Source: JBAZZQ01 sp041658725 (GTDB taxonomy: Bacteria; Planctomycetota; Phycisphaerae; JAAYCJ01). From it: a DNA stretch of 64,000 bases. Where the stretch lies: positions 26,367-90,366 of the forward strand of contig JBAZZQ010000006.1 in assembly GCA_041658725.1 (NCBI GenBank), read 5' to 3'. The notes beneath the pieces are model-generated. The model worked only from the letters and a program-made list of their open reading frames with translations. It searched no databases and was not told the origin of the DNA. Below are positions 33,664-42,164 of the stretch, in pieces. Positions within the stretch are counted from its first letter, which is position 1, and each line of letters starts with the position of its first letter. Made by a program: the position numbers and the translations under genes.

Positions 33664-36432
33664 TCAATTTTTCTTTTTTGTCTCTTGAACGGCGGTTAAG
33701 ATTTTTAACAACTCTTTCTTGGTAGCGGGTCCGCCCAGGTCTGGATATTCCTGCTGCCGGGCGACCACGGCGGCGGCGATTTGGCCGGGATCGGAACCCA
33801 ACGCCAAATGAGCGCGAAGATTGATGATTAAGGCATGCCAGTACCGATTGTCAGCGGGAGAACTATTTTGCAGATCGGCCATTGTTATCCGGACGGCATC
33901 AAGATATTGTTTTTGATTCAATGCCATCCTGGCTCGGGCAAGATCAAGATCGAGTGAATTATTTTTCTCAGGAAATTTCGTTATTAATTGACTAAATTGT
34001 TCATATTGTCCCGCATCCACGGACGTGACGATATAATCAAGATGAAACCGGTTGACCAGATCGGCAGAAAGATTTTTTGACTTCAAATATTTCGTGTTAA
34101 TTAGTTGGGCTAGATTAAATCCGGCGAGTGATAAATCATCCGCCGGCGCCAGCGGGTCGGCCTCTTTTGCAAGCACTGCCTGATGAATGGATTCAAGAAC
34201 GCAAGCGGCGGCGGTGATGATGATCTCTCTAGGGGGTAATTCATTTTTATCGACCAGCTTTTTGGTCAGATGAATTGCCTCAAAAAGACTCCCCGTCGTG
34301 GCGGTTTGGATTAGCGTCATGATCTGGGAGATAACGGCGGACTTCGATGTTTTTTCGTATTGCGCCAGGATGGGTCGATATTGCCTCAGAATCGCTTCGG
34401 CCCGACTGCCTCGCCCCACCGCCGGATCGGATAGCACGTTGGCTGTGGCCAGGATTGCCTCGGCCATTAATTGCGCCTGGTTGTTGTCGAGGGTCCATGT
34501 CGCCATCGCTTCCGGTTGTTTTTGTTTGGCCGAGGCGATTAAAACCAGTTCGCGGCAGGCAGACTCGATCTGGTCGGCTAGAAGTTGCGCCATTGAATCA
34601 GGCTGCGTGGAAGCACCCACGGGCGATTGGGCTTGTTTCGTAAACTTTCTGGAAAGAACAAGAACCGTGGCGGCCTTGGCTTGAAGGTACATCGGCGAGC
34701 CCGGTGGAACCTGCCGGACCCATTGCAAAGCCTGGTTGAATTCTCCGCTCTGTGAAAATTCCTCCGCCATCAGCAATTTAAACTGATCCGCGGATTCGCT
34801 TTGCGGAAATCGCTCCAGTAATCGCCCGGCATCGGTGATAAAGAGCGACCGTTGTTTTACATTCGGCGCAGACCGATAGGCCAACCAGGAGAGTCTGGCC
34901 GATTCCGCCAAAATCTCTGACGCATGTAAATTTTGATCCAAACCTCCCGCCTGATGAAGAACCTTGACGGCATCGGAAAATCGACCTTCCTGTTCCAGCG
35001 TCCGGGAAAGAAATAGGGCTGCGGAAATTTTTAAGGCCACTGGGGCCTCCCGACGGGACAAAAGATTTTCAAACTCACTTTTCGCCAAAGGCAGTTTTTT
35101 AAAATTCACCGACTGTTCCGCATGGGCGTAAAGCTCAATGTCGGCTAACGAATTCTGCGAGCACGATTTTGAATATTCCAGAATCTTTGGAAAAGCAAAA
35201 ACACAAAGCCTCGGCTTTTCCATCAGCACTGCCGTGATTTTTTTCCAAATTCGGTTTCGAATGGTAACATCGGTTTGCTCGTCAGCGGAGAGCATCTTCA
35301 GCCGGGCTTGGCCCTCCAACAATCCCAGAGCAAGAGCCGCCATCTCTTGCCGTGAGGGTTCGCTTTTATAAAAGCCCGCCTGCTGAGCAGAGGTAATGAT
35401 TTTAATCGCTGCCTGCGGTTGGTTTTCCGCCAAGGCTAAAAGAGATTGCTCGATATCGGTAAAAAGAAAATATGTCGCGGGAAGCATCTTCCTCGCCTGT
35501 GATAACATCGGTTTTGCCTGCGAACATTTTCCGAGCATTCTCGCTACGCCGGCGGCCAGAAGTTTTCTGCTCCCGTCCGTCCCCAGACGATCCAGAAGAT
35601 CGCTCAATTGATAAAGAATCTTCACCTGCCGTGGACTGTCCGGCTCGAACAATTTCGCCCGATGAAACCAGCACCATGCCCGTAAATAATCCGATTGCAG
35701 CACCGCCGCCGCATACAACTCCGGTAAGCCCTGGCGATTGATCTGGGTAAGCTGCGCATTATCCAGATGCTCGAACCGGCTGAGTTTGGCTTTCAGAAAT
35801 TCTTTAGCCGCGTTGACCTGCCGTTCCACCTGATCCAGCCCCGTCTGGAACACCTGGCGCTGCTGAGGCGGAAGATCCAAATTTAATAGTTGAACAAACG
35901 CCCACGACCCAAGCTTTTCATTCAAAAGATCGCTCGCGTAACGAACCCGCCAATTAGCGGAAAGCGGATGTTCCGGATAAGACTCTACGCGATCCAATTC
36001 AAGTTGTAAAAGCGTCTCCATCGCCTGATTTCGTTTCTGGGGGTCCTTGGTCCTGCGATAGTCCAGCCAGGCCTTTCCGATCTGCTGAGCCAGCAAATCC
36101 AAATCCGAAACCGGCGGATGCTGCTTGTCATAAACCTTCAGCCATTCATCAAACCCCCGATCTATCAACCCTCGGCGAAACAATTCATTGTCCAACCGAT
36201 AATCCATCCGCGCCGATTCAGCAAATGTCCAAATTGGACATGCGATGAGCAAAACGAAAATCATGAAAAGGGTGAGCCAGGATTTGCCCTTCCGATTGTC
36301 ATCGTCCGGCTTGACCGGACGATCCAGATGTGACTTTCCGGTCGCAAAAGAAAAGAACTGGATTCCCGCCTGCGCGGGAATGACGGAAAGAAAATCCAAA
36401 ATCCAAAATCTAAAATCCAAAATAGCTTTCAT
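33664..36432 (-). CDS. Large TPR-type exported protein, last gene of the ExbB/ExbD operon
   Basis: A 922-residue, mostly helical protein with repeat-like 34-residue spacing of Ala/Leu positions (weak tetratricopeptides), probably periplasmic. ATG at 36432 overlaps the ExbD stop as ATGA, arguing for coupled translation. Residues 3-49, however, are coded by repeat DNA: AAAATCCAAAATCC words, the palindrome ATTCCCGCCTGCGCGGGAAT and CCGGCTTGACCGGACG. A signal peptide (LTLFMIFVLLIACPIWTFA, about 53-71) follows, so the original gene may have begun MK-KSWLTLF. A restart at Met57 (36264) is possible but lacks a ribosome site. No known family name; function presumably with the ExbB/ExbD motor. Confidence 0.75.
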   Translation of the reverse strand: MKAILDFRFWILDFLSVIPAQAGIQFFSFATGKSHLDRPVKPDDDNRKGKSWLTLFMIFVLLIACPIWTFAESARMDYRLDNELFRRGLIDRGFDEWLKVYDKQHPPVSDLDLLAQQIGKAWLDYRRTKDPQKRNQAMETLLQLELDRVESYPEHPLSANWRVRYASDLLNEKLGSWAFVQLLNLDLPPQQRQVFQTGLDQVERQVNAAKEFLKAKLSRFEHLDNAQLTQINRQGLPELYAAAVLQSDYLRAWCWFHRAKLFEPDSPRQVKILYQLSDLLDRLGTDGSRKLLAAGVARMLGKCSQAKPMLSQARKMLPATYFLFTDIEQSLLALAENQPQAAIKIITSAQQAGFYKSEPSRQEMAALALGLLEGQARLKMLSADEQTDVTIRNRIWKKITAVLMEKPRLCVFAFPKILEYSKSCSQNSLADIELYAHAEQSVNFKKLPLAKSEFENLLSRREAPVALKISAALFLSRTLEQEGRFSDAVKVLHQAGGLDQNLHASEILAESARLSWLAYRSAPNVKQRSLFITDAGRLLERFPQSESADQFKLLMAEEFSQSGEFNQALQWVRQVPPGSPMYLQAKAATVLVLSRKFTKQAQSPVGASTQPDSMAQLLADQIESACRELVLIASAKQKQPEAMATWTLDNNQAQLMAEAILATANVLSDPAVGRGSRAEAILRQYRPILAQYEKTSKSAVISQIMTLIQTATTGSLFEAIHLTKKLVDKNELPPREIIITAAACVLESIHQAVLAKEADPLAPADDLSLAGFNLAQLINTKYLKSKNLSADLVNRFHLDYIVTSVDAGQYEQFSQLITKFPEKNNSLDLDLARARMALNQKQYLDAVRITMADLQNSSPADNRYWHALIINLRAHLALGSDPGQIAAAVVARQQEYPDLGGPATKKELLKILTAVQETKKKN
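36294..36425. repeat. Cluster of three dispersed repeats inside a coding 5' end
   Basis: Holds CGTCCGGCTTGACCGGACG (36303-36321), the palindrome ATTCCCGCCTGCGCGGGAAT (36362-36381), and the direct word AAAATCCAAAATCC repeated to 36423. The middle palindrome resembles dispersed elements known from Neisseria and other bacteria. The block is read in frame as the N-terminus of the large TPR protein. Confidence 0.75.
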
Positions 36433-36938
36433 TTCCAGCTCGCAAACACAACATTTTTATATTTCGCCCGCAAACAAGCGTTAAAGGCATTGACGACCTG
36501 GTCCCAGGAGGTTTGGGGTTTGGCGGCGATGATGACCGGAGTCTCCTCTGTGATCCCTGGCTTTTTCGTCATCTGCGCCAACAGGGAATACAGGTCCTCG
36601 AAATTTTGAACCACCGTTAGTGTTGTCGCGTCCGACCGCACACTTGTACTGACGCGAATCAGCGTACCCGCCTTCGTATCCGCCGGTTCAAGGAAAATTT
36701 TGATCGGCACAACGGGAACTGCCAGGCTTGCGCTCGCGGAAATTCCCGTGGTCCGAGGCAGTTTGGCCGCCAGTAATCCTTCAGGAAGCGTAAACGCCGT
36801 CGCCACCAGAAAAAACACCAGAAGGTTGAACATAACATCCATCATTGGCGCGAGGTTCAACGTAAAAACATTGTTCGACCGCCGCCGCGCCAGGCGTCTC
36901 TGATGTAAAAGTTTCGTAATGTCCTTTTCGCTGGTCAT
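36429..36938 (-). CDS. ExbD/TolR-family biopolymer transport protein 2
   Basis: A 169-residue inner-membrane protein with cytoplasmic N-terminus, one helix with the proton-path Asp in APMMDVMFNLLVFFLVATAF (about 31-50), and a periplasmic domain. It would pair with the ExbB-type channel to convert proton flow to periplasmic motion. The start overlaps the upstream ExbD stop by 4 bases (ATGA), and its own stop overlaps the next start. Two different ExbD copies next to one ExbB are common in planctomycete operons. Confidence 0.9.
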   Translation of the reverse strand: MTSEKDITKLLHQRRLARRRSNNVFTLNLAPMMDVMFNLLVFFLVATAFTLPEGLLAAKLPRTTGISASASLAVPVVPIKIFLEPADTKAGTLIRVSTSVRSDATTLTVVQNFEDLYSLLAQMTKKPGITEETPVIIAAKPQTSWDQVVNAFNACLRAKYKNVVFASWK

Positions 36939-37402
36939 AGCCCTTTCGCACCCACTTGCTTATCCTGCTCCGCAGCCACATGGACCGACGTAATGCCGGC
37001 ATTTCCGATGGCTTGGAGAACTTTTTCGATTTGGGCAAATTGCATCGTCCGGTCCGCTCGGAGAACGACCGTTCCTTTGTTCGCTTGAAGTCTCGGCCCG
37101 TAGCGAAGGAGCATATCGACCAGCCCCGGCAAATCCCTGACAAGATCGGAGTTGGCCTTGATCTTCATGATCCGCCCGGAACCGTCGGAAAGCAAATTGA
37201 TCACCAGTTGATTTTCAAGCTGCTTCTCTCTGGCCTGGGAGTGCACGGGCTGGGGAAGTTTGATGACCTCGCGGCTCGCCGTCGCCAGATGGGCGGCGAC
37301 CATGAAAAAAACAAGCAACTGAAACACAATATCGATCATAGGGACCAGATTGATCCGTCCGGAAAAAGTCGAAAATCGGCTGATAGATTTTAGATTCGCC
37401 AT
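36935..37402 (-). CDS. ExbD/TolR-family biopolymer transport protein 1
   Basis: A 155-residue ExbD-like protein: helix with Asp in LVPMIDIVFQLLVFFMVAAHL (about 19-39), then a periplasmic domain ending AEQDKQVGAKGL. It lies 1 base after ExbB. It is shorter and only distantly similar to the second ExbD, so the motor may carry a heterodimeric rotor. Confidence 0.92.
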   Translation of the reverse strand: MANLKSISRFSTFSGRINLVPMIDIVFQLLVFFMVAAHLATASREVIKLPQPVHSQAREKQLENQLVINLLSDGSGRIMKIKANSDLVRDLPGLVDMLLRYGPRLQANKGTVVLRADRTMQFAQIEKVLQAIGNAGITSVHVAAEQDKQVGAKGL

Positions 37403-37403
37403 G

Positions 37404-38168
37404 TTACGCTTTTACCTTCTCGCCAGCCAGTCGCTTAAGCTCATCGAGCGACCCTGGTTTGATCGCTCTGAGAATCTCGATCGTCTTGCTGGCGATCCTG
37501 GCCGCCGTCGCGTCGATTCGATTCCGAAACAGACCATACATCGCCAAGGCAGGAACGGCGATAATCAACCCCCAGAACGTATTGACTAGCGCTATGGAAA
37601 TTCCCTCCGCCAGTTGATCGGGACGCGTAACTCCGCCCTGTCGAGCAACGTCGGCGAGCGTATTAAACGCGAGAATGATCCCATAAACCGTTCCGATCAG
37701 CCCGATCATGGGCGAGACGTTTCCGATGATGTTCAAATATTCGATTCGGCTGAACAATTTGGACGCCTGTTCCTCGGTCGCCTCGATCACGGCATATTCA
37801 GCCGCCTGCTGACCCACCGACAGTTCGGAAAGCCCTCGCCGAATCACTGTGGATAGAAAATTTTCCTCCGACTCGGCGAGATGCCAGGCGGTTTTAATGT
37901 CGCCCTTGTTGATGGCGGCTGAGAACCGATCAAAAAAATCTTCGTCCAGCAATACCGCCGGTCGAGTCCGCAGCGCATGATCGAGAATCAGTCCCAGGGT
38001 CAGGATGCTCAAAGGAATAAGAACAAACCACGTCAGGACTCCACCGTCGATAATGAACCGCTGAAAATAATTGAGCGAAATCTTTTCTCCAGGCTCCTGG
38101 GCAAAAACCGAGGGCATCAACCCAAAGAAGCAAATCAGGACCAAACTGAAACGTTTACGCAAAGTCAT
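37404..38168 (-). CDS. MotA/TolQ/ExbB proton channel-family protein
   Basis: A 254-residue inner-membrane stator. An N-terminal signal-like helix (1-23, ending SVFAQ) precedes three membrane helices: about 34-60 (LTWFVLIPLSILTLGLIL), 148-172 (NVSPMIGLIGTVYGIILAF) and 195-222 (SIALVNTFWGLIIAVPALAM). The conserved Gly/Thr proton-path segments of helices 2 and 3 are present. The extra N-terminal export signal before TM1 is usual in planctomycete ExbB. It works with the two ExbD proteins next door. Confidence 0.93.
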   Translation of the reverse strand: MTLRKRFSLVLICFFGLMPSVFAQEPGEKISLNYFQRFIIDGGVLTWFVLIPLSILTLGLILDHALRTRPAVLLDEDFFDRFSAAINKGDIKTAWHLAESEENFLSTVIRRGLSELSVGQQAAEYAVIEATEEQASKLFSRIEYLNIIGNVSPMIGLIGTVYGIILAFNTLADVARQGGVTRPDQLAEGISIALVNTFWGLIIAVPALAMYGLFRNRIDATAARIASKTIEILRAIKPGSLDELKRLAGEKVKA

Positions 38169-38174
38169 TTATCA

Positions 38175-39287
38175 TCACTCCTTTTCGTGCAATAAATCCC
38201 TGGCCTGTTCGGCCAGTTGGATAACATTATAATCGGCGCTGTTTGAAAAGTTATCGATCAATTCCTGCCAAAGCGTCCGGGCGTAATCCAGATGTCCCGA
38301 TTCCGAGGCCGTCTGGGCCGCATAAAATAACGCGCGGGCCGAATAATCGCTCGAGGGAAATTCCACCGCTATTTCCATAAAACTTAACGCCGCGTTTTCG
38401 TAATCCCCTTTCGCCAGTTGTGCGCGACCCTGCCAATAAAAAACACCCGGCAAATTTCGTCGAAACGCCGATGAAAATAAACGCTGCGTCACCCGTAGGG
38501 CCGAATCCACGCCGCCGACTTTAATCTTTTCCTCCGCCCAGGTATCCAACCAGGTCCCCGGTTGATCGAGTTTTTCCAGGTCCTTTTCCTCCAGCTTCCC
38601 AACGTTCAAGTCCCTGGCGACCGGCGGTTGTCGGCCTCGGTCGATCTTCTGATAAAATTTCATAAGCGCCTCCCGAACTTTCCCCGAATTGCTCGCGTCG
38701 CGCGCCTGGACCAGCTGTCTCGCCGCCAGCTCAAGCTGCACCTGGGTGGCCTTCAAATCTTTCCGGGTCGGCGAAACGGATATGACCCAATCGGGAATCT
38801 GTTTCGCCAGGTCGATATAAGTTTCCACCACCCGCTGGACCTGTCCCTGGGCCGCTAAAATATTCATCAACCGAACCTTGATCCAAATCGTGGGCCAGGA
38901 ACTTTTCACACGCATTTTTTCCTGCGCCTTCTGATATATCCGAACCGCCGAATCGAACTGCCCCACTGTAAAAGATTTCTCGGCCTCGTTCAGGTCCGGC
39001 TGACCGTCAACCCGAATAAGAGCAATCTCGGAATATCCAAAAATCTGCCTCTGACCATTTTTAGTATCCAAGGTCTCGATTCGCCCTTCCTTAAATCCAA
39101 CGATCCTGACGTTACGAACCGATTCCGCCGACCGCAAAAGAACCGTATCCGCCCAACCTGCGGAGACGCAGGTTAAACTCAAAAGTAAAACATAGAAAGG
39201 GGTGGCATGGGCAAGTCTTCTTGCCTGTGTTTTGAAGAGGGCGGAGCAAGCCCCGCCCCTACTGTCATTCTGAAAAAACCGTATCAT
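38175..39287 (-). CDS. Exported TPR protein of the ExbB/ExbD operon
   Basis: A 370-residue periplasmic-type helical protein. ATG at 39287 overlaps the stop of the VWA gene (ATGA), so it is preferred over the longer open frame to 39371. Residues 9-31 are coded by dispersed repeats (GGGCGGAGCAAGCCCCGCCC and GGGGTGGCATGGGCAAG); a signal segment FYVLLLSLTCVSAGWA follows. The mature part starts DTVLLRSAESVRNV and contains TPR-like helices, including EKSFTVGQFDSAVRIYQKAQ and QLAKGDYENAALSFMEIA. The C-terminal helices recall YbgF/CpoB-type TPRs that accompany Tol-Pal, which supports an envelope role. Stop is 6 bases before ExbB. Confidence 0.78.
   Translation of the reverse strand: MIRFFQNDSRGGACSALFKTQARRLAHATPFYVLLLSLTCVSAGWADTVLLRSAESVRNVRIVGFKEGRIETLDTKNGQRQIFGYSEIALIRVDGQPDLNEAEKSFTVGQFDSAVRIYQKAQEKMRVKSSWPTIWIKVRLMNILAAQGQVQRVVETYIDLAKQIPDWVISVSPTRKDLKATQVQLELAARQLVQARDASNSGKVREALMKFYQKIDRGRQPPVARDLNVGKLEEKDLEKLDQPGTWLDTWAEEKIKVGGVDSALRVTQRLFSSAFRRNLPGVFYWQGRAQLAKGDYENAALSFMEIAVEFPSSDYSARALFYAAQTASESGHLDYARTLWQELIDNFSNSADYNVIQLAEQARDLLHEKE
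39199..39270. repeat. Two dispersed repeats joined inside a coding 5' end
   Basis: GGGGTGGCATGGGCAAGTC (from 39199), matching the inner half of the composite repeat near 10595 in reverse, is joined to GAGGGCGGAGCAAGCCCCGC (from 39237). It is translated as RGGACSALFKTQARRLAHA in the TPR protein. Confidence 0.8.
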
Positions 39288-40267
39288 TGCAATTGTTCTC
39301 CGGAAACAAATTTGTAAATCCCACCCGTCTGCTCCGCGATTCGCCGCAGCAGACTTCCGCCGGATTCCCATACATAAGCAATGGTGTTGATCTTGATTTT
39401 ATGAGCCTTAGCCCCTTCGATTATTTTTTCCGCGATCTTCTCGCTGAAAATCCCATCCGTCAGAAGATAGATCAAATCCGGCTTCAATTCCAGCGCCCGC
39501 TGCAATGCCCATTGGGGATCGGTTTGTCCCTGCGCCCCGATGGAGTCGATGAACTTAAAATATTTTTCCTTATTCCGATCCGTCGCCCAGGTCAATTCAC
39601 CCGCCGGCCCCTCCGCCGGTTTTCCCGCGCTGAAAAAAATAATGTGAAACTTTTGCATCGGCTGAAGACCGCTGATGCTGCGTTTGAGTTCTCGTTTGAG
39701 CGGTTCAATGCTGTCGATCATACTGGCCGAGCGATCGACCAGATAAACCACCTGATATGCGTTACCCCCGGAAGCAAAAAATCGCGTCACGGGAGCCGAC
39801 GGCTGCAATCGCGCCAAATCCCCGCCCGGCAAAGACAAAGGCGTATGTCCCGTATCATTCCTCCCTGCCAAAAAACTGTTGCTCATTCCCGCCGAAGGCA
39901 CACCAATCGCGATGAACGGTTCTTTATTACCACTCCCGCCCGCCGAAAGCTTTTTGGCCATACCCGTTGAAAATTCTTTCGGCGCGACCTGCTCACGAAG
40001 GTTCTTCGCGAAAGTCGTATCCTGCGGCAGATCGATATCCTGTCTGATCTTCTGAAAAAGCGGCAATCCCGGCGAGACCTTCCCCAGCCGCGCTTCGGGG
40101 ATAATTTCCGGCTGCTCAGCCTTCGTATTGTATGAAACCAGCACCACCACCGACAAAATCCCAAGAGCGGTGCAGTGAACCGCCACGGAGACCACCCAAG
40201 GCCACCAGTGGGAAATTCGCCGCAATCGAACGATTCGTCGTCGGGTTTGAAAACCAAAATATTTCAT
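39284..40267 (-). CDS. VWA-domain membrane protein, first gene of the ExbB/ExbD operon
   Basis: A 327-residue protein with a basic cytoplasmic start, one membrane helix (about 25-46, VVSVAVHCTALGILSVVVLV) and a periplasmic part. Residues 60-160 are of low complexity and resemble a TonB-like linker. Residues 171-327 are a von Willebrand A domain with MIDAS motif DRSAS at 178-182 and LLTDG near 280, so it may bind a divalent metal and a protein partner. It heads the operon; its stop overlaps the TPR start. A surface or periplasmic adhesion or assembly role driven by the ExbB/ExbD motor is inferred. Confidence 0.85.
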   Translation of the reverse strand: MKYFGFQTRRRIVRLRRISHWWPWVVSVAVHCTALGILSVVVLVSYNTKAEQPEIIPEARLGKVSPGLPLFQKIRQDIDLPQDTTFAKNLREQVAPKEFSTGMAKKLSAGGSGNKEPFIAIGVPSAGMSNSFLAGRNDTGHTPLSLPGGDLARLQPSAPVTRFFASGGNAYQVVYLVDRSASMIDSIEPLKRELKRSISGLQPMQKFHIIFFSAGKPAEGPAGELTWATDRNKEKYFKFIDSIGAQGQTDPQWALQRALELKPDLIYLLTDGIFSEKIAEKIIEGAKAHKIKINTIAYVWESGGSLLRRIAEQTGGIYKFVSGEQLQ

Positions 40268-40355
40268 ACCCTAAAAGTGTACTGATTTCGGACCAAAAAG
40301 GAAAGAGCAGGAAAACATCGAAGTACAGCATTTATCAGTTTCGGAACGTAATCTG

Positions 40356-40489
40356 TTGGGTGGCATGGCATCGTCTTCGAGGCCATGTCGTAAGATGTTT
40401 CGAGTTTCAGGTTTTGGGTTACGCGTCTGAATCTCGTAACTCGAAACCGAGAAAAGACATGGCCTCGAAGACGATGCCATGCCACCCAA
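40356..40489. repeat. Palindromic repeat with perfect 34-bp arms, GTGGCATGG family
   Basis: Arms 40356-40389 and 40456-40489 are exact reverse complements, starting TTGGGTGGCATGGCATCGTC. The 66-base centre holds TTTCGAGTTTC words in both directions, the same words found in the leader of pseudopilin 2. The structure suggests a nested non-autonomous repeat. Confidence 0.85.
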
Positions 40490-40523
40490 ATTAAAGGAGT
40501 AGAATAAAAAAAAATGATTTTTT

Positions 40524-40546
40524 AGTATACTTTAATATAGTATACT
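40524..40546. promoter_or_regulatory. Paired AGTATACT boxes, probable PadR operator
   Basis: Two copies of the self-complementary octamer AGTATACT (40524-40531 and 40539-40546) are separated by 7 bases. The second contains TATACT, a plausible -10 box. The site is 39 bases before padR, where an autoregulatory PadR dimer would be expected to bind. Confidence 0.6.
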
Positions 40547-40585
40547 GGATAAACTAAACGTCCATACTTCCAAAAGAGATAAAGG

Positions 40586-40927
40586 ATGAAGCTGGATAAT
40601 AACTGGCAAACTCAACTTCGTAAGGGATTATTGGATATCGTTATCCTGAACCTATTGCGTCATGGAAAGTATCACGGCTATGAAATGGTTCAGATGCTCA
40701 AGCAGATCGAGAGGTTGGAAATTCGGGAAGGCAATATTTACCCCATTTTGGCCCGGCTGCAAACGGATGGATTGGTTACCAGTCATTCCGAAGCATCGCG
40801 GGACGGTCCGCCGAGGAAGTATTTTGAACTGACCGCCCTGGGCAAAGAAAGCCTCGGTGATATGAACGCCCACTGGGACCGGATAAACGAAAGTATTCAG
40901 GATATAAGAAAAGGAGTTTACAAATGA
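40586..40927 (+). CDS. PadR-family transcriptional regulator
   Basis: A 113-residue winged-helix repressor with the family core LRKGLLDIVILNLL, HGYEMVQML, EGNIYPILARLQTDGLV and a wing GPPRKYFELTALGKE. It is the short (s-PadR) type with a brief C-terminal dimer helix. It overlaps the next gene by 4 bases (ATGA). PadR regulators that precede HAAS-domain membrane proteins commonly control them and respond to cell-envelope stress or antibiotics. Confidence 0.93.
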   Translation: MKLDNNWQTQLRKGLLDIVILNLLRHGKYHGYEMVQMLKQIERLEIREGNIYPILARLQTDGLVTSHSEASRDGPPRKYFELTALGKESLGDMNAHWDRINESIQDIRKGVYK

Positions 40928-42132
40928 CCTCCGAAAGCAAACGATGGGAAGCTCTTAAATCTGAATATCTCCGCGAGGTGGAAAAGGCATTATCGTCGGT
41001 GAAACACCCCCGGCGTTATGATGTTCTGGAGGATGTGCGATTGCACCTGGATCAGCGTTTTTCCGACCTCGCACCTGATCGGCAAACACCGGAAAACCTC
41101 AGGGCGATCCTTAATGAAATGGGTCCCGCCTCCGATTATGCCGAACTGCTCGACGCAGGACCGGCTCCATCGATAGAACCCGTAAGTCAAAAAGATCAAT
41201 TACAGATCGCAGTTGTCTATGGAATTTCATTTGTCATAAGTTTGTTACTGTCCTTTACAATCGCCTATAATTTCCATAATTTCTCCTTGTGGTTTCTTTC
41301 TCTTTTCCTTCCTTTGCTGATGCCCCTTCTCGTGATCAAATTAATTGTCTTTGGGTTGTTTGGATTCTATCAAGGGCGGAGTTTCTCGTTCACCTCTTTC
41401 TTAAAAATTCTCGTGGCTGGTTGGATCAGTAATTTTTTATTTGTTTTTATATTTTTTCTGGCGTGTTATGCCGCTCCGAAGATCAATCCCTCTTTTGAGA
41501 AAATAATTCCCTTTGAAAACTTTCCTCAGATAATTTTCCTTCTGGATTGGTTCTTCACACTTGTTATGGTTTGTATGATACAGGCCGTGGGAAAATATCA
41601 AAAAAATCAGGCCGTGAGTCGAAATAATCGCTTCCTGATCATCATTGCCGGGGTTGTTCTTTCCAACATAATTCTTCTTTCATTCCTTCTGCCGGAAATA
41701 CTACGAAAAGCTAAAACAGATGATCGGGTTGATCATTCCACTGTGAAATCCCCCGTATCCGCCGGGGAAGAAAAAGGCAGAATCGTCGATAAAATCGATT
41801 ATCCCTTTATCGACGATGCGCAGGCCGTCGGAAAATGGAAGAGTGTGGACTTTATTCAGAAAATCGAAGATTTTGAGCCGGGGGTTCAGCATTGGCCGGG
41901 AGATTTATACCTGAAGGAAATGATTCTTTTCCCCAGCGGCAGTACAGCCGGACCCTGGACGTGGACGAAAGGCTTGATTATGCATCCGGGCGATCGGACA
42001 GCGGCAAAATATAACCTCAAAAACATGAATGGTTCCATGTACATGTTCTTCGAATGGAAGAGCGGCGATTACACCATCCGGCACATGAAACCGCATTATT
42101 ATGTGTTGAAAAAAGTATCATCAGGTAAATAA
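40924..42132 (+). CDS. HAAS-domain membrane protein with BlaR-type C-terminal extension
   Basis: A 402-residue membrane protein. Residues 10-78 (VEKALSSVKHPRRYDVLEDV, then ENLRAILNEMGPASDYAELL) form the small helical HAAS domain that is typically placed beside PadR. Four or five membrane helices follow at about 95-120, 125-150, 160-185, 200-220 and 235-260. Residues 295-402 form a beta-rich extracytoplasmic domain containing WTWTKGLIMHPGD and MYMFFEWKSGDYTIR, a unit I recall from C-termini of BlaR1-like and other planctomycete sensor proteins; this recall is not verified. Suggests an envelope sensor working with PadR. Confidence 0.72.
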   Translation: MTSESKRWEALKSEYLREVEKALSSVKHPRRYDVLEDVRLHLDQRFSDLAPDRQTPENLRAILNEMGPASDYAELLDAGPAPSIEPVSQKDQLQIAVVYGISFVISLLLSFTIAYNFHNFSLWFLSLFLPLLMPLLVIKLIVFGLFGFYQGRSFSFTSFLKILVAGWISNFLFVFIFFLACYAAPKINPSFEKIIPFENFPQIIFLLDWFFTLVMVCMIQAVGKYQKNQAVSRNNRFLIIIAGVVLSNIILLSFLLPEILRKAKTDDRVDHSTVKSPVSAGEEKGRIVDKIDYPFIDDAQAVGKWKSVDFIQKIEDFEPGVQHWPGDLYLKEMILFPSGSTAGPWTWTKGLIMHPGDRTAAKYNLKNMNGSMYMFFEWKSGDYTIRHMKPHYYVLKKVSSGK

Positions 42133-42164
42133 GACCTGGATCGATTTTTCCGAAAGGGTGAAAA

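Larger units (their letters stand above)
40268..40585. other. Divergent spacer with a large palindrome and the PadR promoter region
   Basis: No gene. Contains the 134-bp palindromic repeat 40356-40489 and the PadR operator at 40524-40546. The VWA gene start is at one end and the PadR start at the other, so the spacer must hold promoters for both operons; the VWA promoter was not recognised. Confidence 0.65.

Noticed and set aside
33664..40267. Zorya-type anti-phage system, because of MotA/ExbB-like genes
   Set aside because: No ZorB-type peptidoglycan-binding protein, no helicase or nuclease is present; the partners are ExbD, VWA and TPR proteins.
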